A DNA stretch of 64,000 bases from Variovorax sp. EL159 (lineage in GTDB: Bacteria; Pseudomonadota; Gammaproteobacteria; Burkholderiales; Burkholderiaceae_C): positions 806,001 to 870,000 of the forward strand of contig NZ_FMUJ01000003.1 of assembly GCF_900100965.1 (NCBI RefSeq), in the 5' to 3' direction. Shown here piece after piece: positions 25,784 through 38,224 of the stretch. Under the pieces are notes generated by a model. That model had not been told where the DNA came from, searched no databases, and was given only the letters and a program-made list of their open reading frames with translations. Made by a program: the position numbers and the translations under genes. How positions within the stretch are numbered: position 1 is the first letter of the stretch; each line of letters begins with the position of its first letter.

Positions 25784-26955
25784 CCCGGCCTGCGCCGCGG
25801 GGCGCCCTCTGGGCGCTGCTGGCCGGCAATTTCGTGATCGGCACGGGCGTGATGGTCGTGCCCGGCACGCTCAATGAAATCAGCACATCGCTCGCCGTCA
25901 ACGTCGCGACTGCGGGCCAACTGATCACAGCCGCCGCCGCGGTGATGTGCATCGGCGCCCCGCTGCTGGCCGCGGCCGTCGCGGGCTGGGACCGCCGCCA
26001 GTTGCTGGCCCTCACCCTGCTCTGGTATGCCGCCGGGCACGCACTCTCGGCGCTGATGCCGAGCTTTGCCGCCCTGCTGCCGGTACGCATGCTCACCGTG
26101 ATCGCGCCCGCGATCTTCACGCCCCAGGCCGCCGCCTGCGCCGGCATGCTGGTGCCGCCCGAACAGCGCGGACGCGCCGTAACCTTCGTCTTTCTGGGCT
26201 GGTCGATGGCCTCGGTGCTGGGCTTGCCCATCGGAGCGCTCATCGGTGGCCACCTGGGCTGGCGGATGGCCTTCCTGGCGATCGCGGCGCTGAGCGTCGT
26301 GAGCGCGGCCTCGGTCTGGCTCACTCTTCCCCAGGGCATTCGCCCGGCCGCGCTGACGGCCGCCGCATGGTCGCGCGTGCTCCGCAGCCCGGTGTTGATG
26401 GGCATCGTCTCGGTCACGGCGCTGCAAGGGGCCGGCCAGTTCGTGCTCTTCAGCTATTTCGGCCCGATCCTCAAGCAGGGCTTCGGTGCCGACGCCACCA
26501 CGCTGAGCGTGATGTGGGCGTTGTTCGGCGCCTGCGGGCTGGTCGGCAACATGGTGGTCAGCCGTTTCATCGACCGGATCGGTGCCGGGCGCATGGTGCT
26601 GGTCACAACCATGCTGATCGCGCTGAGCCTGCTGCTGTGGCCGATGGCCTCCACGCTGGCCTGGCTGGCCGTGGTGCTCGTGCCCTGGGGCCTGGGCTGC
26701 TTTGCCACCAATTCGGCCCAGCAGGCGCGCCTCGTGGGCCTGGCGCCCACCCTTGCGCCGGGCTCCGTCGCGCTGAACAGCTCGGGCATCTATACCGGCC
26801 AGGCGGTGGGCGCGGCGCTCGGCGGCTGGCTGCTGGCCAACGACGCGGCCGCCTGGATGAACTGGGTCGGCTTTGCACTGATGCTGGTCGCCATTGCCCT
26901 GAGCACGGCCATCGACCGCAGCCACCGGCCGGCCACGAATCGCGCCCCCGCGTAA
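25780..26955 (+). CDS. MFS family transporter
   Basis: The 391-residue product has about twelve predicted membrane segments and the MFS loop motif between helices 2 and 3 (AAVAGWDRRQLLALTLLW). Charge pattern and length suit the DHA1-type drug or sugar efflux subfamily (LVPPEQRGRAVTFVFLGWSMASVLGLPIGALIGG). The substrate is unknown. The GTG start at 25780 overlaps a preceding tiny frame. Confidence 0.9.
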   Translation: MTRPAPRGALWALLAGNFVIGTGVMVVPGTLNEISTSLAVNVATAGQLITAAAAVMCIGAPLLAAAVAGWDRRQLLALTLLWYAAGHALSALMPSFAALLPVRMLTVIAPAIFTPQAAACAGMLVPPEQRGRAVTFVFLGWSMASVLGLPIGALIGGHLGWRMAFLAIAALSVVSAASVWLTLPQGIRPAALTAAAWSRVLRSPVLMGIVSVTALQGAGQFVLFSYFGPILKQGFGADATTLSVMWALFGACGLVGNMVVSRFIDRIGAGRMVLVTTMLIALSLLLWPMASTLAWLAVVLVPWGLGCFATNSAQQARLVGLAPTLAPGSVALNSSGIYTGQAVGAALGGWLLANDAAAWMNWVGFALMLVAIALSTAIDRSHRPATNRAPA

Positions 26956-27069
26956 GACCCGTCACGCCCTGACCGCGCGAAATTGCAAAATCGGAGCCTG
27001 CAGCCGCGCTTCGCTCCCCGCCCGCGCGGCAGCCACGGATACCACCCAACCAGCGAAAATCTTCATCCA

Positions 27070-28590
27070 ATGACAGTGAACTACACCCGAATCGGCGTGA
27101 TCGGCGCCGGCGCCATGGGTCGCGGCATCGCCCAGATCGCCGCCCAGGCGGGCAGCGAGGTGCTGCTGCTCGACAGCTTTGCAGGCGCCGCCGAGCGCGG
27201 CCGCGAAGCCCTCGTCGCCCAATGGAACAAGCTGCACGAGAAGGGCAAGATCGACGCCGCCGTGCGCGATGCCCAGATCGCCCGCGTCAAGGCGGTCGAT
27301 TCCATCCAGGCCCTGACCGGCTGCGATCTGGTGATCGAGGCCGTGGTCGAAGACCTTGAGGTCAAGCGCAAGCTGTTCCGCGAACTCGAAACCGTGGTGG
27401 CCCCGACGGCCACGCTGGTCACCAACACCTCCTCGCTTTCGGTCACGGCCATCGCGGCCGGCTTGGCGCACCCGGAACGCATCGCGGGCTTTCACTTCTT
27501 CAACCCCGTGCCGCTCATGAAGGTGGTCGAGGTGGTCGCGGGCTTCAAGACTGCGCCCGAGGTCTGCAAGCAGCTCGCCGGCTACGCCGCCCAGATGGGC
27601 CACAGCGCCGTGCAGGCGCAAGACACGCCCGGCTTCATCGTCAACCATGCCGGCCGCGGCTACGGCACCGAAGCGTTGCGCATCGTCGGCGAGGGCGTGG
27701 CCGATTTCGCGACCATCGACCGCATCCTGAAAGACCAGGCGGGCTTTCGCCTTGGCCCGTTCGAGCTGATGGACCTGACGGCGCTCGACGTTTCGCATCC
27801 GGTGATGGAGTCGATCTACCACCAGTACTTCGAGGAGCCCCGCTTCCGCCCGAGCGTGATCACCGCGCAGCGCCTGGCAGCTGGCGCACTGGGCCGCAAG
27901 ACCAACGAAGGCTTCTACCGCTACAACGACGGCGTGATGCAGCAGACGCCCGAGGCGCCTGTACCCGTGGTGGAAGGGGCCGCATCGGTCTGGGTATCGC
28001 CGCGCGCCGCGCGTCGCGCCGAACTGCTGCGCCTCGTGAACACGCTGGGCGCGCAGATCGACAGCGGCGCCACGGCCGCGCCGCATTCGCTGATCCTGGT
28101 CGCACCGCTGGGCTTCGACGTGACCACCGTCGCCGCCGTCGAGCGCCTGGACGCCACGCGCACCATCGGCATCGACATGCTCATCGACGACGCCGCCACC
28201 AAGCGCCGCGTGCTCGCCACCAACCCGGCCACGCGCCGCGACATCCGCGATGCTGCGCACGCCCTCTTCGCGCGCGACGGCAAGGCTGTGAGCGTGATCC
28301 GCGACAGCGGCGGCTTCGTCACGCAGCGCGTGATCGGCACCATCGTCAACATCGCCACCGACATGTGCCAGCAGCGCGTGTGCTCGCCGGCCGATCTTGA
28401 AACGGCTGTGCAGCTGGGCCTGGGCTACCCGCGCGGCCCGCTCGCCATGGGCAACCTCTACGGCCCGACCAACATGCTCGAAGTGCTGTTCAACCTGCAG
28501 ACCGTGTATGGCGATCCGCGCTATCGCCCCAGCCCGTGGCTGCGCCGCCGCGGCGCGCTGGGCCTGAGCCTGCTGCACGAAGAAGAATAA
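27070..28590 (+). CDS. 3-hydroxyacyl-CoA dehydrogenase (PaaH-like, two C-terminal domains)
   Basis: The 506-residue product oxidises 3-hydroxyacyl-CoA to 3-ketoacyl-CoA with NAD. The Rossmann domain starts IGVIGAGAMGRGIAQIAAQAG (8-28), followed by FHFFNPVPLMKVVEVV with the catalytic histidine and DTPGFIVNHAGRGY. A second 3HCDH C-terminal repeat follows (SGGFVTQRVIGTIVNIATDMC). The length matches PaaH/PaaC-type enzymes, which act in phenylacetate or related acyl-CoA oxidation, but no other paa genes are here. The ATG at 27070 matches homologues. It heads an acyl-CoA catabolic block. Confidence 0.93.
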   Translation: MTVNYTRIGVIGAGAMGRGIAQIAAQAGSEVLLLDSFAGAAERGREALVAQWNKLHEKGKIDAAVRDAQIARVKAVDSIQALTGCDLVIEAVVEDLEVKRKLFRELETVVAPTATLVTNTSSLSVTAIAAGLAHPERIAGFHFFNPVPLMKVVEVVAGFKTAPEVCKQLAGYAAQMGHSAVQAQDTPGFIVNHAGRGYGTEALRIVGEGVADFATIDRILKDQAGFRLGPFELMDLTALDVSHPVMESIYHQYFEEPRFRPSVITAQRLAAGALGRKTNEGFYRYNDGVMQQTPEAPVPVVEGAASVWVSPRAARRAELLRLVNTLGAQIDSGATAAPHSLILVAPLGFDVTTVAAVERLDATRTIGIDMLIDDAATKRRVLATNPATRRDIRDAAHALFARDGKAVSVIRDSGGFVTQRVIGTIVNIATDMCQQRVCSPADLETAVQLGLGYPRGPLAMGNLYGPTNMLEVLFNLQTVYGDPRYRPSPWLRRRGALGLSLLHEEE

Positions 28591-28633
28591 ACAGACAAAC
28601 AACCGACCGACCGACAGGAAACGCGACACAGCG

Positions 28634-29413
28634 ATGACCGCCGAACTCAAGAGCACCAGCGAAGGCAGCACCATGGTGCTGACCATCGCCAACCCGACCC
28701 AGCGCAATGCGCTGGGCCCCGAGATCTACGCCGCGGGCATCGAGGCGCTGAACGGCGCCGAGGGCAGCGCCGAGATCCGCAGTGTCGTCATCGTGGGCGA
28801 AGGCGCATGGTTCTGCGCCGGCGGCTCGCTGCAGCGGCTGCTGGCCAACCGCGAGCTCGACCGCTCGGTGCAAGCCGAGAGCATCGAGGGCCTGCACAAC
28901 TGGATCGACTCGATCCGCACCTTTCCCAAGCCGATCATTGCGGCAGTCGAAGGCGCGGCGGCGGGCGCGGGCTTCTCGCTCGCGCTGGCCTGCGACTTCG
29001 TGGTGGCCGCGCGCGACGCGGTCTTTGCGGCTTCGTACAGCAACGTGGCGCTGTCGCCCGACGGTGGCCTCAGCTGGCACCTGGGGCAGCAACTGCCGCG
29101 CCAGCTGGCCAGCGAATGGCTGATGAACGGCGAGCGCATCGGCGCACCGCGCCTGCACGCGCTCGGGCTGGTGAACGAGCTGACGGAAAACGGCCAGGCA
29201 TTGGCGGGCGCACTGGCGCTGGCTGCCAGGCTCAACGCACGCGCGCCGAACTCGCTGGCCAGCATCAAGGAGTTGCTGAGCGAGGCACGGGGCGCCACGC
29301 TGGCCTCGCAGCTTTCGCAGGAGCGCGACCATTTCGTGCGCAACCTGCACCATGCGAACGCGGGCATCGGCATCGCCGCGTTCCTCGACAAGAAACCGCC
29401 GCAGTACGAGTAA
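28634..29413 (+). CDS. enoyl-CoA hydratase/isomerase family protein
   Basis: The 259-residue crotonase-fold protein has the oxyanion-hole segments GEGAWFCAGGSLQRL and EGAAAGAGFSLALACDFVVAA and the active-site region NVALSPDGGLSWHL. It is close in wording to proteins labelled alternative-type oxepin-CoA hydrolases or PaaG-like isomerases. Acidic residues at the two usual hydratase glutamate sites are not obvious, so an isomerase or hydrolase role is possible. It follows the 3-hydroxyacyl-CoA dehydrogenase by 43 bases. Confidence 0.9.
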   Translation: MTAELKSTSEGSTMVLTIANPTQRNALGPEIYAAGIEALNGAEGSAEIRSVVIVGEGAWFCAGGSLQRLLANRELDRSVQAESIEGLHNWIDSIRTFPKPIIAAVEGAAAGAGFSLALACDFVVAARDAVFAASYSNVALSPDGGLSWHLGQQLPRQLASEWLMNGERIGAPRLHALGLVNELTENGQALAGALALAARLNARAPNSLASIKELLSEARGATLASQLSQERDHFVRNLHHANAGIGIAAFLDKKPPQYE

Positions 29414-29474
29414 CGCCAAACGGCGTCGCTCCCGTGACACCCATCAGCTTTTCAGTCGCCGAGAGGACAGACCA

Positions 29475-30194
29475 ATGGACGACCCCATTCTTACCATCGA
29501 AGAACGTGAAGCGATCAACAGTGGTCGCTGGTTTTCTTCCCTATCTCCATCGCTACGGCACGACATCCTCCGATGTGCTTTCGTCAAACGCTACAAGGAC
29601 GGCGACCTGATCGCTGCCCGCGGCGACCCGCCCGAACACTGGATTGCCTGCGCCAAGGGCGCGGTGCGCGTCAGCTCGACGGCCGTCTCGGGCAAGCAGG
29701 TGACGCTGACCTACGTGGAGCCGGGCATCTGGTTCGGCGACGTGGCGATGTTCGACGGGGACCGGCGTACGCACGACACCTACTCGCACGGCGACAGCAC
29801 GATTCTTTGCGTGGCGCGGGCCGACTTCCAGAAGATCCTCGCCTCGCACGTGGAGCTGTACGAAGCACTGATGCGGCTGCAGGCACGCCGCATCCGCACG
29901 TTGTTCGGGCTGGTGGAAGACCTCAACACCCTGCCCCTGCGGGCGCGGCTGGCCAAGCAGCTCATTCACCTGGTGCGCAGCTACGGCGTGCCCAACCTGG
30001 AAGACGGCAGCCAGATGCGCATCGGCCTGCAACTGGCGCAGGAAGAGCTCGCGCAGCTGCTGGGCGCCTCGCGCCAGCGGGTCAACCAGGAACTCAAGAC
30101 CATGGAGCGCGAGGGCACGATCCGGATCGAGCCGGGCGGCCTCGTCGTTTTGGATCGCGCGGCTTTGATGCGCGTGTCGGAAGCAGAAAGCTAG
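29475..30194 (+). CDS. Crp/Fnr family transcriptional regulator
   Basis: The 239-residue product has a cyclic-nucleotide-binding-like beta-roll (CAKGAVRVSSTAVSGKQVTLTYVEPGIWFGDVAMFDGDRRTHD), a dimerisation helix, and a C-terminal winged helix (LAQEELAQLLGASRQRVNQELKTMERE). No N-terminal Fnr cysteine cluster is present, so it is not an oxygen-sensing Fnr; the ligand is unknown. The ATG at 29475 is preceded by GAGAGGA. It lies 9 bases before the kinase gene, suggesting that it controls this acyl-CoA block. Confidence 0.93.
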   Translation: MDDPILTIEEREAINSGRWFSSLSPSLRHDILRCAFVKRYKDGDLIAARGDPPEHWIACAKGAVRVSSTAVSGKQVTLTYVEPGIWFGDVAMFDGDRRTHDTYSHGDSTILCVARADFQKILASHVELYEALMRLQARRIRTLFGLVEDLNTLPLRARLAKQLIHLVRSYGVPNLEDGSQMRIGLQLAQEELAQLLGASRQRVNQELKTMEREGTIRIEPGGLVVLDRAALMRVSEAES

Positions 30195-30203
30195 AAAGCT
30201 GAA

Positions 30204-31310
30204 ATGAGCCAGGACTTCTCCAACTTCATCGGCACCCGCGCCGTTTCACAACAGCACGCTTTCGACGTCGATGCGCTCGCAGCCTGGCTCGAAAAGAACC
30301 TCGACGGTTTCAAGGGGCCGCTCACGGTCGAGATGTTCAAGGGCGGGCAATCGAACCCGACCTACAAGCTCGTGACGCCCTCGCAGAGCTATGTGATGCG
30401 TGCCAAGCCGGGCCCGGTCGCCAAGCTGCTGCCTTCGGCCCATGCGGTCGAACGCGAATTCAAGGTCATGAGCGGCCTGGCCGGCACCGACGTGCCTGTG
30501 CCGCGCATGCACTGCCTGTGCGAAGACGAAAGCATCATCGGCCGCGCCTTCTACGTGATGGAGTTCATGCAGGGCCGCGTGCTGTGGGACCAGTCGCTGC
30601 CCGGCATGAGCAACGCCGAGCGCGCCGCCCATTACGACGAAATGAACCGCGTGATCGCGGCGCTGCACACGGTCGACTTCGCTGCCCGCGGCCTGGCCGA
30701 CTACGGTAAGCCCGGTAATTACTTCGAGCGCCAGATCGGTCGCTGGAGCAAGCAGTACAAGGCCTCGGCCGATGGTGCCGGCGAGCTGTCGCAGCCCATC
30801 GAGGCCATGGAGCGGCTGATCGACTGGCTGCCTGCTCACATGCCGGCCAGCGCACGCGACGAAACCAAGGTGTCGATCGTCCATGGCGACTACCGCCTGG
30901 ACAACGTGATGTTCCACGCCACCGAGCCGCGCATCATCGCGGTGCTCGACTGGGAGCTGTCCACGCTGGGCCATCCGCTGGCCGACTTCAGCTACCACTG
31001 CATGTCGTGGCACATGCCGCCCACCACGGGACGCGGCATCGGGGGCGTGGACGTCGCCTCGCTGGGCATCCCCACCGAGAGCGAATACATCCGCCGCTAT
31101 TGCGAACGCACCCGCATCAGCACACCCGAGGCGCTGGCGCCCGACTGGAATTTCTACCAGGCCTACAACCTGTTCCGCATGGCCGCGATCCTGCAAGGCA
31201 TTGCCAAGCGGGTCGAGGCCGGTACCGCATCGAGCGAACAAGCCGTGGCTTCTGCCCGCGGCGCGCGTCCGATGGCCGAAATGGCCTGGCAGTTTGCCCA
31301 AAAGGCGTAA
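30204..31310 (+). CDS. APH-family acyl-CoA-associated kinase (ACAD10/11 N-domain or LvaA-like)
   Basis: The 368-residue product has the aminoglycoside-phosphotransferase fold. The catalytic loop is [13 protein letters not shown] (HGDYRLDN at 227-234) and the metal site is [17 protein letters not shown] (D249). These match the kinase domain of ACAD10/ACAD11 and the LvaA-type kinases that phosphorylate 4-hydroxyacyl-CoA, more than antibiotic kinases. The neighbouring acyl-CoA dehydrogenase gene, 29 bases downstream, supports this. The substrate is inferred, not proven. Confidence 0.88.
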   Translation: MSQDFSNFIGTRAVSQQHAFDVDALAAWLEKNLDGFKGPLTVEMFKGGQSNPTYKLVTPSQSYVMRAKPGPVAKLLPSAHAVEREFKVMSGLAGTDVPVPRMHCLCEDESIIGRAFYVMEFMQGRVLWDQSLPGMSNAERAAHYDEMNRVIAALHTVDFAARGLADYGKPGNYFERQIGRWSKQYKASADGAGELSQPIEAMERLIDWLPAHMPASARDETKVSIVHGDYRLDNVMFHATEPRIIAVLDWELSTLGHPLADFSYHCMSWHMPPTTGRGIGGVDVASLGIPTESEYIRRYCERTRISTPEALAPDWNFYQAYNLFRMAAILQGIAKRVEAGTASSEQAVASARGARPMAEMAWQFAQKA

Positions 31311-31339
31311 CCAGCCCCAACACCCACCAGGAGACGAAG

Positions 31340-32611
<1,272 letters not shown>

Positions 32612-32621
32612 TCTGTCTTAC

Positions 32622-32639
32622 CTCCGCTCCCTCGCGGAG
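32622..32639. repeat. small hairpin after the acyl-CoA dehydrogenase gene
   Basis: CTCCGC (32622-32627) and GCGGAG (32634-32639) flank CCCTCG-type sequence, followed by GAGGGTTGGGGCAAGGG. The block resembles a degenerate intergenic repeat of a type common in proteobacteria and lies between convergent genes. A weak terminator role is possible. Confidence 0.35.
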
Positions 32640-32691
32640 AGGGTTGGGGCAAGGGCTGACGGCGATGCACTCGCCTCGGCCCTTTTTGCTT

Positions 32692-33170
32692 TCAGAGCTT
32701 CTTCTGCAGGAAAACCGCGTGCCCGAAGGCCGGGTCGAGCTGGTAGCTGGTGAAGCCTTCGCGCTCGTAAGTGCGCAGCGCCGGCGCATTGCCCGACAGC
32801 ACTTCGAGCGTGAGCTTGCAGGCGCCGCGCCTGCGCGCTTCCTGCACCACTTCGGCAAACATCTTCTGCGCCACGCGCTGCCCGCGATGGCTGGCCAGCA
32901 CGACCACATCGTGCACATTCACCAGCGGCTGGCAGGCGAAGGTCGAAAAGCCTTCGATGCAGTTGATGAGGCCCACGGGCGTGCCGCCGTCGAAGGCCCG
33001 CACGCTGAAGGCTTGCGGGCGCGCTGCCAGCGCAGCGGGCAGTTGCTCGCGCACGGCCGCGTCGAGTGGTGTGCCACCGCCCGCAGGGTCGCTCGCATAG
33101 CTGTCGAGCAGGTCGACCACGGCCGCGGCTTGCGCAGCGTCGCGGTAGTTCGCGACCAGGGTTTCGATGC

Positions 33171-33174
<4 letters not shown>
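32692..33174 (-). CDS. GNAT family N-acetyltransferase
   Basis: The 160-residue product has the GNAT core: [58 protein letters not shown], including the acetyl-CoA pyrophosphate loop (HRGQRVA). The substrate is unknown. It starts with GTG inside the glmM stop (GTGA overlap), so it is translationally coupled to glmM. GlmM makes glucosamine-1-phosphate, whose acetylation is normally done by GlmU; this small protein is not GlmU, so a different acceptor is likely. Confidence 0.88.
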
Positions 33175-34504
<1,330 letters not shown>

Positions 34505-34508
<4 letters not shown>

Positions 34509-35440
34509 GGTGATTGGGTATGTTCTTGTGGTTGTTGTGATTCCTGCGCTCTCATGGCATGCCATACCGCGATGGCTGCGACCGTGTCGTGCACATCGTG
34601 CACGCGCACGACGGCCGCGCCACGCTCGACGGCCAGCAGCGCCGCAGCCACGCTGGGCACGATCCGCTCATGCGCCACGCCGATCCCGGTGACGGCACCG
34701 ATGGACGACTTGCGCGACCAGCCCAACAGCAACGGATAGCCACCTTCGAGCAGCGCGCCCTGCCGTGCCAGCAACGCGAAATTCTGCGCCACGGTCTTGC
34801 CGAAGCCAACGCCCGGATCGAGCGTGACGCGCGAGGGGTCGATGCGCAATGCACGAAGCCGCGCCACCTGCTCGGCCCAGAACGACAGCACTGCGGGGAT
34901 CACGTCGCCATCCATGGGCGCGGCCTGCATGGTCTGTGGATCGCGGTGCATGTGCATCAGGCAGATGCCGCATGAAGGATGCGCGGCGACGGCTTCCAGC
35001 GCACCCGGCTGGCGCAGGGCCCAGATGTCGTTGACGATGTCCGCGCCCAGGTCGAGCACCGCGCGCATGACTTCGGGCTTGTAGGTGTCGATGGAGAGCG
35101 GCACGTTCAGCTTCACGGCCTCGCGCACCACAGGCAGCACGCGCGCCAACTCGGCATCGAGTGGCACGGCCGGGCTGCCGGGGCGGGTCGATTCACCGCC
35201 GATGTCGAGGATGTCCGCCCCCTCTTTCAGCAGCTGTTCGCAATGCTTCAGCGCGGTGCTGGTGGACGCATGCGCGCCACCATCGGAAAAGGAGTCGGGC
35301 GTGACGTTGACGATCCCCATCACGCGCGGTTGCGCGAGATCGATTGCGAAGCGCGAGGTCTGCCAGACCGCCCCCTTCTTCGGGGTTGCGCCATGGAAAA
35401 CGGGGCCAGAGGCCCCGTTGCTGCTAGATGCCAAGCCCAC
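34505..35440 (-). CDS. folP: dihydropteroate synthase
   Basis: FolP condenses p-aminobenzoate with dihydropterin pyrophosphate in folate synthesis. [36 protein letters not shown] and GWSRKS are the family motifs. The start is uncertain. Homologues begin about eight residues before SRFAIDL, but the codon there is GTC. The nearest in-frame start codons are GTG at 35440, one base after the ftsH stop, and TTG at 35434; both lie before a terminator-like hairpin. A start at the GTG of VMGIVN would lose the first strand. I list 35440 provisionally. Confidence 0.9.
35395..35419 (-). terminator. hairpin after ftsH, inside the folP 5' region
   Basis: AACGGGGCC and GGCCCCGTT (35399-35407 and 35411-35419) form a 9-bp stem with a 3-base loop, followed on the minus strand by TTTTCC. 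It resembles a terminator for ftsH or an attenuator before folP. A folP start at 35440 would place it inside the coding sequence. Confidence 0.65.
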
Positions 35441-35441
35441 C

Positions 35442-37358
35442 TCAGGCCGCAGTAGGCGCCGGGTCGGGATTGACTGCCGGCGTGCCACCGCTGCCGCCGC
35501 TGCCCGAAGGCGGAATGCGCGGCGTCCAGTCCTTGGGCGGACGCGGTGCGCGGCCGGCCATGATGTCGTCGAGCTGTTCGCTGTCGATGGTTTCCCACTC
35601 GAGCAGCGCTTTGGCCATCGCGTGCATCTTGTCGCTGTTCTCTTCGATCAGGCGGCGCGCCAGGGCGTACTGCTCGTCGATGATGCGGCGCACTTCGCCG
35701 TCGACCTTTTCCATGGTCTGCTCGCTCATGTTCGTGGTCTTGGTGACCGAGCGGCCCAGGAACACTTCACCTTCATTCTCGGCATAGACCATCGGGCCCA
35801 GCGCATCGGTCATGCCGTAGCGCGTGACCATGTCGCGAGCGATGGAGGTCGCGCGCTCGAAGTCGTTGCTGGCGCCGGTGGTCATCTGGTGCATGAACAC
35901 TTCTTCGGCGATGCGGCCACCGAACAGCATGCTGATCTGGTTCAGCATGTATTCGCGGTCGTAGCTGTAACGGTCTTGCGCCGGCAGGCTCATGGTCACG
36001 CCAAGGGCGCGGCCACGCGGGATGATCGTGACCTTGTGGACCGGGTCGCACTTGGGCAGCAGCTTGCCGATGAGGGCGTGGCCCGACTCGTGGTAAGCCG
36101 TGTTGCGACGCTCTTCCTCGGGCATGACCATGCTCTTGCGCTCGGGGCCCATGAAGATCTTGTCCTTGGCCTTCTCGAAGTCCTGCATTTCGACCACGCG
36201 TGCATTGCGGCGTGCGGCCATCAGGGCAGCTTCGTTGCAGAGGTTGGCCAAGTCGGCACCGGACATGCCGGGCGTGCCGCGGGCGATGACGCTCGGGTTC
36301 ACGTCCTGGCCCAGCGGGACCTTGCGCATGTGCACGCCGAGGATCTGTTCGCGGCCGCGGATGTCGGGCAACGTGACGTACACCTGACGGTCGAAACGAC
36401 CGGGGCGCAGCAGCGCGGCGTCCAGGATGTCGGGACGGTTGGTGGCAGCCACCACGATCACGCCGAGGTTGGTTTCGAAGCCGTCCATCTCGACCAGCAT
36501 CTGGTTGAGCGTTTGCTCGCGTTCGTCGTTGCCGCCGCCGAGGCCGGCGCCACGCTGGCGACCCACCGCATCGATTTCGTCGATGAAGATGATGCAGGGA
36601 GCGTTCTTCTTGGCGTTCTCGAACATGTCGCGGACACGGGCAGCGCCCACGCCGACGAACATTTCAACGAAGTCGGAACCGGAGATCGAGAAGAAAGGCA
36701 CCTTGGCTTCGCCGGCAATCGACTTGGCCAGCAGCGTCTTGCCGGTGCCGGGCGGGCCGACCAGCAGCAGACCGCGCGGAATGCGGCCACCGAGTTTCTG
36801 GAAGCGCTGCGGGTCTTTCAGGAAGTCGACGACTTCACGGACTTCTTCTTTCGCCTCGTCGCAGCCTGCGACGTCGGCGAAGGTCACCGTGTTGTTGTTC
36901 TCGTCCATCATGCGGGCCTTGCTCTTGCCGAAGCTGAACGCCCCGCCCTTGCCGCCGCCCTGCATCTGGCGCATGAAGTAGATCCAGACGCCGATCAGCA
37001 GCAGCATCGGGCCCCAGCTCACCAGCAGCGTCATGAGGAGCGAGCCCTCTTCACGCGGCTTGACGTCGAACTTGACGTTGTGGTCGATCAGGTCGCCCAC
37101 AAGGCCGCGGTCAAGCACCGTGGCGGTCGTGCGGATCTTGCGATCGTCATTGGTGACGGCGATGATCTCGCCGCCGCCGGCGCCCTCGGGAATGACGGCG
37201 CTCTTGATCTGGTTGTTCCGGACCTGGTCAAGGAACTCGGAGTAGCTGACTGCTCCCGAGCCGACGCCACCGCGGGTGTCGAACTGCTTGAACACAGTGA
37301 ACAACACCATGGCAATGACGAGCCATACGGCAACTTTGGAAAACCACTGATTGTTCAA
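35442..37358 (-). CDS. ftsH: ATP-dependent zinc metalloprotease FtsH
   Basis: The 638-residue membrane protease degrades misfolded membrane proteins and regulators such as LpxC. It has two N-terminal membrane helices (about 7-24 and 100-120), AAA+ Walker [13 protein letters not shown], Walker [12 protein letters not shown], the second region of homology, and the zinc site HESGH. The TTG at 37358 gives [18 protein letters not shown], the usual family start, and has CTGGAG six bases upstream. It follows rlmE, the standard ftsJ-ftsH order. Confidence 0.97.
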   Translation of the reverse strand: MNNQWFSKVAVWLVIAMVLFTVFKQFDTRGGVGSGAVSYSEFLDQVRNNQIKSAVIPEGAGGGEIIAVTNDDRKIRTTATVLDRGLVGDLIDHNVKFDVKPREEGSLLMTLLVSWGPMLLLIGVWIYFMRQMQGGGKGGAFSFGKSKARMMDENNNTVTFADVAGCDEAKEEVREVVDFLKDPQRFQKLGGRIPRGLLLVGPPGTGKTLLAKSIAGEAKVPFFSISGSDFVEMFVGVGAARVRDMFENAKKNAPCIIFIDEIDAVGRQRGAGLGGGNDEREQTLNQMLVEMDGFETNLGVIVVAATNRPDILDAALLRPGRFDRQVYVTLPDIRGREQILGVHMRKVPLGQDVNPSVIARGTPGMSGADLANLCNEAALMAARRNARVVEMQDFEKAKDKIFMGPERKSMVMPEEERRNTAYHESGHALIGKLLPKCDPVHKVTIIPRGRALGVTMSLPAQDRYSYDREYMLNQISMLFGGRIAEEVFMHQMTTGASNDFERATSIARDMVTRYGMTDALGPMVYAENEGEVFLGRSVTKTTNMSEQTMEKVDGEVRRIIDEQYALARRLIEENSDKMHAMAKALLEWETIDSEQLDDIMAGRAPRPPKDWTPRIPPSGSGGSGGTPAVNPDPAPTAA

Positions 37359-37364
37359 ACGAAG

Positions 37365-37370
37365 CTCCAG
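37365..37370 (-). promoter_or_regulatory. ribosome binding site that fixes a TTG start for ftsH
   Basis: CTGGAG on the minus strand lies six bases before the TTG at 37358. In-frame ATG codons further upstream encode a stretch unlike any FtsH, so this site decides the start. Confidence 0.75.
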
Positions 37371-37524
37371 TCGAAAGCGCGTGACGGGAATGTGAAATAC
37401 GCGCTGTGGGTACGCAATTGCGCCCCATTTTAGGCTTTTCAAGCTGCGAAAAGCGGGCATTTCCCTAAAGCAGCCATAGGCTGACAGGGGTTTGCGCCCT
37501 GAGCGCACGCCCCACGGCAAGGTA

Positions 37525-38193
37525 TCAAGGCGTATCCGTTGCCTTCAGGCCCATGCCGACCAGGAAGGTCTCGGACGATTTGTCCCGTGACGCCTTGGGT
37601 TTGAAAGGCTTCACGGTGCGGAAATTTGCCTTGAACAGCTTGACCAGCTCGTCGTAGCCGCTGCCATGAAAAAGCTTGGCCACCAGGGCGCCATCGGGCT
37701 TCAGGTGGTGCTGGGCAAAGTCGATGGCAAGCTCGATCAGGTGCGCCACGCGGGCCGCATCGGCCGAATGGATGCCCGACAGGTTGGGTGCCATGTCCGA
37801 CACCACAAGATCGGCCTTGCGGCCCGCCAGCACGCCCAGGACCTGCTCCAGCAGCTCCGCCTCACGAAAATCCCCCTGCAGGAAGGTCACCCCCTCGATG
37901 GGCTCCATCGGCAGGATGTCCAGCGCGATGATCGTGCCGTTCAGGGCGCCGGCCGCGGCGCCGTCGGGCGACATGCGCCGCCGCAGGTACTGGCTCCAGG
38001 CCCCGGGCGTGGAGCCCAGGTCGACCACGAGTTGGCCCGGTTTGATCAATCCGAGCGACTCGTCGATCTCCTTGAGCTTGTAGGCGGCGCGTGCGCGATA
38101 CCCCTCTCGCGTGGCCAATTTCACGTACGGATCATTGATGTGATCGTGAAGCCAGGCTTTGTTGACTTTTTTGCTTTTTGCTTTAGTGCTCAT
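37525..38193 (-). CDS. rlmE: 23S rRNA 2'-O-ribose methyltransferase RlmE (FtsJ/RrmJ)
   Basis: RlmE methylates U2552 of 23S rRNA in the large subunit. The 222-residue product has a basic N-terminus, the SAM motif [33 protein letters not shown], the catalytic SDMAPNLSG and late [11 protein letters not shown]. The ATG at 38193 (MSTKAKSKK) is supported by homologous length. It is divergent from yhbY with only 31 bases between start codons. Confidence 0.96.
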   Translation of the reverse strand: MSTKAKSKKVNKAWLHDHINDPYVKLATREGYRARAAYKLKEIDESLGLIKPGQLVVDLGSTPGAWSQYLRRRMSPDGAAAGALNGTIIALDILPMEPIEGVTFLQGDFREAELLEQVLGVLAGRKADLVVSDMAPNLSGIHSADAARVAHLIELAIDFAQHHLKPDGALVAKLFHGSGYDELVKLFKANFRTVKPFKPKASRDKSSETFLVGMGLKATDTP

Positions 38194-38224
38194 GGGGTGC
38201 TTATCTACCCTCGATAATACGGGG
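38194..38224. promoter_or_regulatory. 31-bp divergent gap between rlmE and yhbY
   Basis: The gap holds GATAAT (38213-38218, plus strand), a -10-like hexamer placed seven bases before the yhbY ATG, and TATTAT on the minus strand overlapping it (38214-38219). No Shine-Dalgarno at proper distance precedes yhbY. The gap is too short for two separate full promoters. Confidence 0.45.

Noticed and set aside
27070..29413. Phenylacetate (paa) catabolic cluster
   Set aside because: The dehydrogenase and crotonase-fold genes resemble PaaH and PaaG, but no paaABCDE, paaK or paaZ genes are present and the following genes are of another type.
30204..31310. Aminoglycoside resistance gene
   Set aside because: Motif wording fits the ACAD10/11-type kinase group, and the gene is in an acyl-CoA operon with no sign of mobility.
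35085..37433. A 782-codon open frame antisense to ftsH and part of folP
   Set aside because: Same shadow effect; it spans two known genes and their junction and has no recognisable domain.
37420..37445. Sigma-32-like CCCCATTT with CTTGAAA near ftsH
   Set aside because: The two hexamers are on opposite strands and in the wrong order for a heat-shock promoter driving ftsH.
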